Shown here one piece after another: positions 23,640 to 34,521 of a stretch of 64,000 nucleotides of DNA. The notes beneath the pieces are model-generated. The model was not told the origin of the DNA, did not search any database, and saw only the letters and a program-made list of their open reading frames with translations. This DNA is from Prosopocoilus inquinatus (Eukaryota > Arthropoda > Insecta > Coleoptera > Lucanidae), in the NCBI GenBank assembly GCA_036172665.1, contig JAYKNF010000013.1, forward strand, positions 248,001-312,000, written 5' to 3'. Position 1 is the first letter of the stretch; each line of letters opens with the position of its first letter. The position numbers and the translations under genes were made by a program.

Positions 23640-25310
23640 TAATAGGCCACTCACCTTGAATTCCTGTGTAATAACTTAACTAAATAATTTAGAATTAAAA
23701 AATGTGTTTTTTAAGAGAAAAATAAATATGTGTTCATATAAAAAATACTATTTATTTTGTAAAAGTTAATTTTTAGTGCATATTCAAGTGCATATTTTTG
23801 ATAATGCATGCATCTTTTGAAGTTTCTTAATGCATAATTATTCTAAGCTTACTTATAATAATTAAAACTCTGATTTACGACCGAAGTCACTTTTTTTTCT
23901 TTCTTTGTTTGTCATTGTCAGGGGAACATTGCTGCGGGTACTTTATATCGTTAACGGGTGGGATTTTACGCTCGAATATGAGTCCTGGGGTGTTGGATAC
24001 TCTCCGAACGGAACAGAATACACCCTCCCGACCGGTGTATTCTCTTTACTCTTGAGTTACGTAACTACTGCTGGGTGGTGCCCTTTCCGTTAACAACTTT
24101 TGACTCTTCCCATGTCGTCTCCACCGAGCGGGCACATTTATGTAAACCTGTTCAACATCATTGTCCTCGAGGTTCCGACCCACTCGGTTCCGAGCATACG
24201 GTAAGTTACGAATTGCCGCAGGCCTTCCGCCGTTTTCTACCACGGTCTTCGGGCCAAACAGCGATGTGCGCTTTCTTGTCATCACAAAAATCAAACCGGT
24301 GCACAGGGCGTCGAGCTGTGGACAAAAATAAAAAATGCAATATTTTTTTTAAGGGACATAAGATTTCAGTAGTCACCAAATAATGTCTAAAAACAAAATA
24401 TAATCAGTATTTCTTTGATTTCTTTGTTTTTTGTAACTATTTATGATATAGTTTTTGAAAGTTTAAGGACCGTATGCTACAGTGATATTTACGATTCTAC
24501 GAATGTTACCTTACATAATAAACTGAAAAAAAATCTAATAATTTTCACTATTAATCCTAACAATGGAGTCTTCTATTACAGATATGAATAATTTCAAACT
24601 AATTTGTGAGGATATTTTAACATTAAAACTGCAAATGAAAATTCTCTTATTTCAAGAATTAAAAGTAAAGTTTAATCGAATATTACAAAAATACGTAAAG
24701 AAACGTATCGAATATTTTTTTAAAATCTGATTCCTTCATCCACGCGTTTTACAAAAACAAGAAATTCTCCTGCTCTTACCTGCTAATATGCTGGTAATTC
24801 AACGAAAAATTTGTTTTAGCAACGTTTCCCAATCACCAATAGACAAATTTTTAACAAGTGAATTTCCTGTCAAGGAAACATCAAAATCGATACAATCAAA
24901 CGCAAAAGATACATTTAAAAAAAATTAAATATATCAGAATGTCTGGATAGTGAAAACGGAGAATTAATTCAAGCTTGTTCTTATCTTTACCTGAATTGTA
25001 GTAGATTTTGGAGGCGATGTTCTGGAAATCGAATTTTATTCACAATAGGTTATCATATTTTCTTAGAAAAATTAGAATAAAGTTTGTTGAGTTTGGTGAA
25101 GAAAGACCTACGGAGCTTCCTAGATGGTGTGGAGGCGAAGAACCATCTTTCAAGAAAATAAACAAAAAGGAAAGGGCATAATTACGTTTCTCTATTAAAT
25201 CTCGAGGAAATATTGCCATTTATGAGTGATCCGAGAACATAAGTTCGCTACTAAAACGGCTTACAGCTGAAATGTAATAGGTGTTCATAATTACTATTAA
25301 AAAAAACTTC
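23640..25310. other. No recognised gene; GC-richer patch at 23.9-24.3 kb
   Basis: 23905-24330 is GC-richer with overlapping short open frames on both strands. It contains a hairpin AATACACC...GGTGTATT (24018-24042) and a consensus-like splice donor CGGTAAGTTACG at 24199. It could be an untranslated or first exon, but no protein domain is recognisable. 24580-25260 has broken frames without identity. Confidence 0.35.
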
Positions 25311-26575
25311 AAAATATAATTTTTATCTAATGAAAATTTAACTTTATTAATCCTTAATTTATTTTCGACATCTAACAGATATCCAACGCTAATGATTTGT
25401 TAATGAAAATGTTTTAGCCTCTAGTGTTACTTATTTTTTTTTAATTCGACAAATACGATTGAATATTAAAAAAGGAAGGCACGTATTTTGCAAAAATCAG
25501 CTAAAAATCATTAGCCGATATTGAACAGTTCCGAAGATATCGATTGAATGTTGAAAATAAATTGAAGGATTAGTGGAGTTAAATTTTCATTAGATAAAAA
25601 TAATAATGGGAAATTTCTTGCTTGAACTTTAGCAATTAATAAATTTCAGTTGTAAGAACTACTTGTAGTGAACTTACGTTCTCGGATTACTTATAAATGC
25701 CAATACTTCATTGAAATTTAATAAATCTAATTATGCCCTTTCTTTTTTCTGCATTTTTCTTTTCTTCGTCAGAAGTTGGGTCATACTATAACCATTTAGT
25801 TATGTCGAAATATATAAGCGTCCTATTTAATTTTCTTGTAAAATTTAAACTTTTAGGTTTCAGTTGTTTCTATGCAAACGTACACTGCGCGCACCTTATG
25901 TGCTACAATTTGACATTTCTGTGAGCCTTGTAGCATAAGGTCTTAAGGGTGAAGTTTGCGTGTAGTTGATGCATTTTAGTTGCTCACGACTGTATATCAA
26001 AAATGTTACTTTTACTCATAGGGAATATTCTACACAATATTTATAGAAAAATTTTGTGCAAATCGTTTTTGATTGCAGTGAAAACCTCGAGCAGCCTCTG
26101 GACAGCTGTTTCAGCCCTGCTTGGGGCTTCTTCAGCAGAGACGTCTCTGCTGAAGAAGCTGATTATGAATAAAATACCTCTACGTTTCAGCTCTTTAATT
26201 CAATGGAAGAGCTGCAGATTTCGATTTAGGGCTGCAGTTGTAAGTTTGTAAGAGATCTATCGAAATTGGTAAATTCCATTTAAAAAAGTATAAGTTAGGT
26301 AGATATCTCACACATGCTGTACATGTGAAAATAATTTTCTGATATAGAGCTAATTATAGACAATAACTTTTGTATAAGCCATTTTCTTTTATAATTAATA
26401 GTTAAGATGCTGTTGAAGAAATCAATACTAATGACACACCCTGTATATTCTAGTCATACTATTCTATTTTCAATTACTGCAACTGTTTATAACATGTATA
26501 TTTCCAGGACCAAAAAATAAGAGAAAGAAGAATTATGATTTTTGTCCATTTCCGCCTATCATTCGACGCACTGTG
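25311..26575. repeat. 1.14-kb dispersed repeat, copy B
   Basis: It matches 1-1140 in the same orientation, including the foldback in its first ~295 bases and the terminal CCAGGACCAAAAAATAAGAG block (26506). It differs by an insertion of ~110 bp at 26046-26160 that carries the hammerhead ribozyme motif and a perfect palindrome. Confidence 0.85.
26096..26140 (-). ncRNA. Hammerhead ribozyme motif, best copy
   Basis: On the minus strand, in order: stem I strand CUCUG (26140-26136), core CUGAAGA (26135-26129), stem II AGCCC/GGGCU with a 6-base loop (26128-26113), GAAAC (26112-26108), stem III ACAG/CUGU formed by the self-complementary ACAGCUGU (26109-26102), GUC with C17 at 26101, and stem I partner CAGAG (26100-26096). 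Every core base of the hammerhead consensus is present and stem I pairs over 5-6 bp. The zero-length stem III loop suggests action as a dimer, as reported for minimal hammerheads in Penelope-like elements. Activity is inferred only. Confidence 0.72.
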
Positions 26576-26579
26576 CGGT

Positions 26580-27866
26580 GGTGACAAGAGATTGCAAACT
26601 TATTTTTTTACTTGCGTTGAATGGAGTTAGGTTAGGTTCAGTTGAATCGAATGGACGTTCAAAATTTTTATCTACTTTTATTTCCTTATTGTTTTTTTTT
26701 TTAATTTTAATTTCTTGCTTGGGTTAAATAGAGTTTAGTTCAGTTGTTGGCCCTGGTGGCTATAATAGTAATTTGTTATAATTAATAATGCATAATTGTG
26801 TCAAATAATTTCTTGTATTTTATTTCTTATACTTTAGCAAGCCAAAGAAAATGATTTTGAAGAACATTTCTGAAATATCAATATCATGGCTTTGCGTCTG
26901 TTTAATAAGGATTTGTTAATCGTATTATCCGAATGAAAATTACCGAACCAGCATAATTACGCCTTAATTGTGTACCGGACATTTAACTGTGACATCACCC
27001 AGAATTACAAAAGCATATTGTTTATGAATTCACGCTGAAATGAAATCGCTGAATTACAAATTATTACAAAACATGCGTGTGTTTATATGTAGTGTAACGC
27101 ACTATGAGCGTGCATTGGCTTCCCGGTTGCATTTTTTTTTGCATTTTACTTAGACTTCCCTGTTATACATATTGCCTGAGTGAAATTTTTCTTTACATAA
27201 TTAATAATAAAGGACTGATACTTTCATATGAATTTATCGATCTTCAGTTACTAACTGTAGCTGATTTTGATTGATATGATTGATATTTATAAATTTAAAA
27301 ACGTTTTTGCATACTTTAACTTTAAATAAAAAAGAAATATTATCATTTAAAATTCAAATTCCAAGCGGCAGTTACGTATCAGGAAGCGCGGAGATCACAC
27401 AATTTAAATGGCAGCGTCGATTTTTCTTTTAATCATAAGGAAATGTAAATAAACACAAAATTTCGGTCGGTATGCTTTCACAATCCGATGTGGATGTAGC
27501 AGTTATGTCATAATGAATGAGATTCATCTGGTCTGGCGGTTACGTAACGAAAACGCGGCCCGCGTTCGTGCGCGTATTTAACCCACTCGATTTGAAAAAG
27601 TTGCAAAATGAGAAAGACTTTCCCCTCCAGTTGCGAGTTTATAAGACAGGTAGGTTCCACGGGTTCCGGTGTAAAATTTCCGCGGGGTTCAAAACCGGTG
27701 CGATTGTGAAGTGTTGTTTTTGAGTTTGTTAAAAGCAAAGGAGGTAAGAAACTCTTTTTGAAATTATATTAAAAAGTAAATTTTGATATATCTGTTAATA
27801 TTTTGCAATTACTGTCTTCTTAAGAGATCAGTAGAAATTAATGTTTCTTTTCTAATTTTTTTTTGA
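26580..27866. other. No gene seen
   Basis: AT-rich sequence. A GC-richer patch at 27520-27720 is open on both strands (68-76 codons), including an AGACAGGTAGGTT donor-like site at 27643, but no recognisable domain. Confidence 0.4.
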
Positions 27867-27868
27867 TA

Positions 27869-30249
27869 CCGGCTGTCTTACGAAAAACGCACCACGCTAT
27901 AGCTCTGTTATTAATAATCGGATTTTAATAATTCAAAAAAGTAACATTTCAATATTTTTTTAATTTGTAATTTTTCCCAAGCAATAGTCAACTATTTTTT
28001 TTTAAATAGCACTACATATTTTTTTTTATTCAGTTCGATAGAGAATCTTTTTCTGAATTCAACAATGTACTCAACTTGATTTTTTAGTATCCTACAGCGA
28101 AATAATTTCGTTGTTAAAATAAAAATGAAGTGTGCGTTGAAATCCTATAAAAGCGCACTTGCAGCTATCCGTGTTCGCCTGACCTCGACTTTTGGTTATG
28201 GAGCTATGTTCCTACTCAAATTGCCCTAAGTTAAAATGTTCTTCATTTATGATTTTTTTAATATGATTTATTCTTTTCAAATGAAACACGTATTTTTTGT
28301 CTTTCAGTTTGACTGAGAATATATTTTCATGAATTCTACGATCTATTTTAACCTGACTTTTAAAAATATTATAGCAAAATAATTACTTTTTTTAATAAAA
28401 ATGAAACAAGCCATGGAATCCTATGACAGCGCACAAAACACTAAATGTCATTGAACACTTAAGTATTTAACTTGCCACATCGTTTTTTCTTATTGTTACT
28501 TTATTTATTGTTATTTGTTGTCTTTTGTTATTGTATTATACTGTTATTTTATTATGGATAACAATCAGCTAACTGATATGCTGCAAGTGTATTTTGAGTG
28601 CCATAAAAATTCTGGTCAAGCAGAGTATCTGTACGCAATTCGTTTTCCTATTAGAGAAGTTCCTGACCGTCAGAAGTTTAGAAGACTTGAACAAAATTTA
28701 AGAAATCACGGCGCTTTTAAGAAACCTAAGAAGCAACAACGCCAGTTTCGTGAAAATGTAGAATTAGATGTCTTGCTTAGTGTTGAAAATCCAAGAACTT
28801 CAACAAGAGAAATCGCACACAACAACCATTTATCAAAGGATACTGTCCATAAGATCTTAAAAAAAAATAAATTTACGCCTTATATCCCACAGAAAGTACA
28901 AGCGTTGTATGAAAATGACCCAAATCGCCGCCAACAATTTTGTATTTTTTATTTAAATATGTTACGCCAAAATGGACTTTTTTACAGAAATATTATTTGG
29001 TCGGGTGAAAGCACTTTTAGTAATAATGGCATTTTCAACAGAAATAATCAACGTTACTGGAGTAACATAACCCAAGAGTTATAGTTGAAACTAATCGACA
29101 ACATAGATTCTCTCTAAATGTATGGTGTGGTATTTCAGGTGATAGATTGATTGGGCCCTTTTTCATCAATGGCACCCTAGATCAGAATAAATATCACCAT
29201 CTGCTAACTAACAATTTGGACAACTTTTTGGATGAATTACCTCTCGCAGAATTAAACAGACTATTTTCAACAGGATGGCGCTACTCCACATAATGCCAGG
29301 CAAAATGTTAACTGGTTGAATGAAAAATTTGGCCAAAAATGGATCGGGACATACGGCCCAGTTAGGTGGCCTGCGCGTTCTCCTGATATGACACCGCTAG
29401 ATTTTTGGTTATGGAGTTATATTCAAGACCGCGTCTACTTAACACCGCCAGAAAACGAGCAAGTTTTAAGGGAGAGAATTCTTCGCACTTGTCACGAGAT
29501 ACCCCCCAATTTAATATTAAATGCAGTGCATGGGGTAACTAAGAGGTGTCAGCTATGTATTCAGTAAAATGGGGGACATTTTGAACAATATTTATAATTA
29601 ACTAATTATTTGTATTTTGTTATACTGTTTTAGTATGTAATAAAATTTTGCATTGTTTTATGTTCCAACGAACACTTCATTTTTATTTAAGAAGCGAAAC
29701 TATTTCTCTGTAGTACTACAGAAAATCAAGTTGAATACATCATTGAATTCAGAAAAAAATATAGTAAAAAAAATTGAGAAAGCAGCAATTAATTGGATTT
29801 TAGGGCGTAGAAACTAATTTCAAATCATTCATGATAAATGAAGAACATTTTAACTTAGGCCGATTTAAGTAGGAACATAGCTCCTTAAGTAAAAATCGAG
29901 GTTAGGCGAACACAGATAGGTGCAACGTGCGCTTTTATAGGATTTCAACACACACTTCATTTTTATTTTAACAACGAAATTATTTCGCTATAGGATACTA
30001 AAAAATCAAGTTGAGTACATTGTTGAATTCAGAAAAAGATTCTCTATCGAACTGAATAAAAAAAATATGTAGTGCTATTTAAAAAAAAAATAGTTGACTA
30101 TTGCTTGGGAAAAATTACAAATTAAAAAAATATTGAAATGTTACTGTTTTGTAGTATTTATAAACTAGTCTTACGTAGTTTTTGAATTACTAAAATCGGA
30201 GTGTTAATAACAGAGTTATAGCGTGGTGCGTTTTTCGTAAGACAGCCGG
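27869..30249 (+). mobile_element. Second DD41D mariner-like element, ~390-420-bp TIRs
   Basis: CCGGCTGTCTTACGAAAAAC (27869) mirrors ...GACAGCCGG (30249), both bordered by TA; the element is 2,381 bp. The arms run ~27869-28257 and ~29825-30249. A block of ~110 bp (CTGAATTCAACAATGTACTC ... AAAATGAAG) occurs twice near each end, at ~28053 and ~28320 on the left and ~29670 and ~29955 on the right, giving direct repeats within each end. A broken transposase lies between. Confidence 0.88.
28554..29567 (+). pseudogene. DD41D mariner-like transposase, catalytic Asp lost
   Basis: The frame opens at ATG 28554 (MDNNQLTD) with an N-terminal DNA-binding region (TSTREIAHNNHLSKDTVHKI). The first catalytic motif reads WSGESTF near 29000 where Asp is expected (GGT for GAT). 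A frameshift near 29080 moves coding to another frame (NVWCGISGDRLIGPFFING), and a second near 29265 restores the original frame for QDGATPH and SPDMTPLDFW. I count 41 residues between these last two Asp. The frame ends at TAA 29567. It is a dead copy of the same DD41D type as 12489-13577 but of a different family, since proteins and TIRs differ. Confidence 0.85.
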
Positions 30250-30476
30250 TATAAAAATATACACTGTGATTCAAAAGTACCGCACCATCAGTTAGGTGGT
30301 CTTTAGACACTTTTAATTGTTTTCAAAAATCTAAACAAATATTTTCTAGAAGCCTTCTTTCAAATTTGCTTTATTGAAGCTTGTTTGCATATCCTGACAC
30401 GTTTCTCTCTAAACCTGAATATGGGAATATTTACATTGTATGTTTAAAGTAAAAAAAAAATCCCACGGTATATGTA

Positions 30477-32558
30477 CAGGGTGTCCCAAATCTCTGGAAA
30501 AGTGTAAATATTTCAAATTTTAAATTCATTTTATCTAGAAAATGTCTTAAAAAATGTGTGTAGGTTTTCATTCCGCTTAATTTAAAATTATCTTCGAATA
30601 TACAGGTTGTTCATTTAATAAATTAAAAACCTAACTTATTATTTTTTTAAATGGAACATGGAGATTCGGTTAGCCCTTGAAGAGGCGATAAAAATGATAT
30701 ATCTAACGTTATACTTACTTATTCTTAGTATTTACCGATTAATTTGTAATTTCATGCAAAAATAGGCTCATGTTTGATCGTCTGCCAAATTGCTAATTAT
30801 TTTTTAATTAATTTAATAATTAATTAATTTAATGAAAAAAACTTTTCCCTTTTGTTAGACACGAATTTTCTTTTCTTTGCAAGTAGCGGGTACAACTTCA
30901 TACCCTTGTATCTTCACGTATCCCCATAAACTAAGAATAGTAAAGGTGAAAGCGATTTAGTAATAGTTTTTAGAAATTTATTTCTTAGGCCGGCAATACA
31001 TGTTCCAACAATTTCACGTAAAAATTCATGTAAACATGTGTGTATAAATTCATGAATTGTAATTCGCAATACACGTTTCAATTATATTAATAAAAATATG
31101 TTCCGCTAAATAGTAATTTAGAATGTTAATGTTGGTGAAAATTGTAACTCATTAATGCTTCTAACTTCAAGTTATTTTCTATGAATAGCTGGGAATGTTG
31201 GAATATGTTATCAAGGGTATCATCCAAACGGAGAGCACTTGGTTATCAATGATTAAACTATCTTGAAGCTAAAATTATTTATAAACATATACCCACATGA
31301 ACTAGCTGAATTCGTTCTCATTCATCTGAGTCAACAGCCAACAGCAACAATCAAAGTCACTAGAATTTACTAAAATTTCACGTCAAAAACCTTGAAAAAT
31401 AGAACTTGCTCTATGTTGTCAATTTTACATGTATAAATTCATGTAATTCTTTTTTCTCGCTATACACGTTGAAAAATAGGTTTTGTCATAAATTACATGT
31501 AAATTTCATGCAATTTATGAACATGTATTGCCGGCTTTACTAATATTAGATTATATCTTTTTATGCGTATTTCAACAAGTACGCATTTTTAATCATTCAC
31601 ACACGTACACTTTTGATTGGTATGCGCCAGAGAATATTCTCATCGAATCTCCAATAGAAATGAAGATAGGAGCACGGTTGTCGAAATACGTATCTACGAT
31701 TATAAACAAATTGTGATAAGAGGACATTTATTTCATTTGTTTACTTATATCCCCATAAAAGAAGTCGAGAGACAAATGTGGTAACCATGGAGACCACTTC
31801 AAGGCATTATCGCGTTCTATCCAGCGATTATCCAACCGATTCGTAATATGTTCTTACATGACAGGAATTACCAGAAAAGAATCGTTCAGTTCCCAAATTT
31901 ATTTCGTACTTTTATTTAAATCAGTAAAATGAATATAAATTGTATGGATAAGTATCTTAAATGAATTTGAGACGAATGAAGACATTTTACACCACGTTCC
32001 TTAAGTTGATTATAGAGAAGTGATAATAACACATAAGTTATCAATTTTAAGACCATAAGATATGGTATGGTTGGAAAGCTCGTAGAAAGGAATATCCAAA
32101 TATACTATAATGTACAGGGTGTCCCTTTTGAAAAAATGACTAATTTTACAATATGCGAACTGAATCGTAGTGTTGTCGAATATTATAAAAGTAGAGAGAT
32201 TTAGAGATATTTTGGTCTAAGGATGATTATCGTATCATTAAATTTGACAATTTGGCAAAAGATTATACATGACCCTTTTTTGCATAAAATTAAAAATAAT
32301 TGGGTAAATACTAAAAATAAGTAAATATAATTTTAATCATTTTTATCGTCTCTTCAAGGGCTAACCGAAACTGCAATAAAATATACAGTATTCCGTATAA
32401 TAAGTTAGGTAAGTAACTTATTAAATGAACAAACTGTATTTGAAAATAATTTCAAATTATGCGGAATGAAAACCTATATAAGTTTTGTTAAGACATTTTC
32501 TTGATAAAACGAATTTAAAGGAACATTTTTTGACCTTTTCAGGGGTTTAGGACACCCT
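30477..32558. mobile_element. Long-TIR element with CAGGGTGTCC ends
   Basis: CAGGGTGTCCCAAA after TA (30475-30476) mirrors TTTAGGACACCCT at ~32558. Arms of about 310 bp (30477-30810 and 32250-32558) pair through TTTTCATTCCGC(T/A)TAATTT..., GGGCTAACCGAA and TTTGCATAAAATTA-type blocks. The right boundary is eroded and a third partial end (TACAGGGTGTCCC) lies at 32113. The interior has no transposase but holds the MITE 30988-31536. Confidence 0.6.
30988..31536. mobile_element. MITE with GGCCGGCAATACATG ends, PIF/Harbinger-like
   Basis: GGCCGGCAATACATGTT (30988) mirrors AACATGTATTGCCGGCT (31536). TTA flanks both sides (30985-30987 and 31537-31539), the 3-bp target typical of PIF/Harbinger. The arms are rich in ATGTAAATT / AATTTCATG words. 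Non-coding, 549 bp. Superfamily is inferred from the target site and the GGCCGG start only. Confidence 0.6.
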
Positions 32559-32770
32559 AAATTACTACATTTTGGTCGTCAGTGTCATAAGTTATTACTT
32601 GCCACTGTATGTACGGGTGACTACATGAGAATTTCCGCCCCCTTCAACTTTTTATCAGAAAGATACGTTTCATACAAAACTTATACAGACTGATGTTTAC
32701 CGAATAACAAATGCACCGAGATATAAACTGGCATTTTATTTTCTGAAATGGTACACCCGGTATATCTATA

Positions 32771-34521
32771 CAGGGAGATTCAAGCAACTCATTCAATAAA
32801 AGTTTACGGACTTCCTCTTTGAGTTTCTATTTTATAGTTTGCATTTATAAGTTAGCGGTAATGATCTATTACATATAATATTTCTAATTTTCGGGCACTT
32901 CCGCCTGTACCGGAACTTTCTGTCAACTTTCTTATTTTAAATGGAATACTCCATTTTTTATTGCATTTTTGAAATGCTCATGAAAGTTAAAAAATATTTT
33001 GTGTAACATGTGATACAAGAAAATTTAGCCATTTTAGAGGTATTTCCATTTTTTAAAAAAAGTTCAACGTTGCAGTACCTTGTTTATGATACTGCCATCT
33101 TTGTGTGGAAAGCCATAATTTCTATTTTTGACCTGTAGTAGGCTATAATCATAGGTTTTCAGGTAATACTTAATTTTACACAAAATTATTTACGGGCTGG
33201 TTGAAAAGTAACTTCTATTTAAACTGATTTCAACCGTCGAAAAGTCATGTTTTTTAAGTAGAACACCCAGTATATTTTTATACCATAAGAATCACAATTA
33301 AATGTTCTTTCGAACTGTATTAGCATTCCCTATTTTCTCTTTCTCTTTTCTCATTTCTCTTTTTATTTATGATTTTCTCTTTGACATATCAATTTTTTCA
33401 CTGTTTAGTGTTATTCCTAAATAGTGTACTATGAAAATTTTACAAAATATGATTTTTTAAATTAATTTCTGACTGTAATATCAATTTCATTATAAAAACC
33501 GAAAAATAATATTTAAATACACATCTATCATCTGAATTTTTTATTTACATATGCCGTATGTATTAGAATTCTTTGTATGACTTTTTAGACATTTACAAAG
33601 AGAAATTTACACTTACAAAACAAAATTTTATGAAAACTAATAATAGTAGAGTGCACGATGAGGTGAAAGGTGTCAACCTGTGGGCCCCAGAAAACTAAAA
33701 GCTGAGACATGTGGCAAATGAAAGCTTGTGCCTTTCATATCATCCAGTAAAATTCGTCCAAAGATCGTCCTGTGCAAAAGGGCACTATTCAAAATTTTCG
33801 AGTTACTTATAATAATCGATAGGTTAGGAATAATACGAATTTTTGATACTTTTTCCATGCTAGATTTTGTAGCCGTTTGTCTGTAAAAAAATGAAAATCG
33901 TTTTTGAAAAGCATTGCTCTTATGGCGCTACGCACACTTTAAACGCCGATATCTCCGTTCGAAGCTGCTGAAAAATTCATTCAATTTTATGACTTTGACC
34001 ACATATCAACGATTATCGCGAAAATGGTAAGTCTGATCAAAAAATGGAATTTTAAAAAAGTATAGGTATATAGTTTGTGATTAAGATGGTCTTATTTTTA
34101 TAATTTTACATCCAATAATAAACGACAAAAGTTATTAAATGTAAAGCGGTGCATAAGTCTGACGCGTGACCTTGCGGAGGCCGCCGCATCACCCTCTCTC
34201 ACCCTACAGCTCCTCTAGCCCTACCAATAACGGCGCAAATTTTGAAAATCTAAAGTGATAAATAAAATATCGTATCTACATCACGAGTGCTATGAAATGT
34301 CAAATTTGAATTGAAATGAAGCTCCCTTGTCGGTATAAATCAAAACACAAAATATTATTTTTTATTGAAATCGAATACTTCGAAATATTATATAATTGAA
34401 AAAATAGTTAGTAGGTAATTTAAGAAATATGGAACATTATTCACTATCCGATTGTAAAATACTCTCTGCTTCAAAGACGGAGGTAGAAATCTTCCTAGAA
34501 GTCGAAACTGTAGCTGTATTT
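32771..34521. repeat. Left terminal inverted repeat of the giant element
   Basis: It is inverted relative to 39385-41236. It contains a smaller embedded repeat bounded by AATGGAATACTCCA (32937) and AGTAGAACACCCAGTATA (33260), matched in the other arm at 41050 and 40735. The inner ~90 bases (34437-34521) are the last coding exon of the internal gene. Confidence 0.85.

Noticed and set aside
24046..24383. Overlapping 82- and 102-codon frames on both strands
   Set aside because: No recognisable domain; GC-rich sequence opens frames on both strands by chance.
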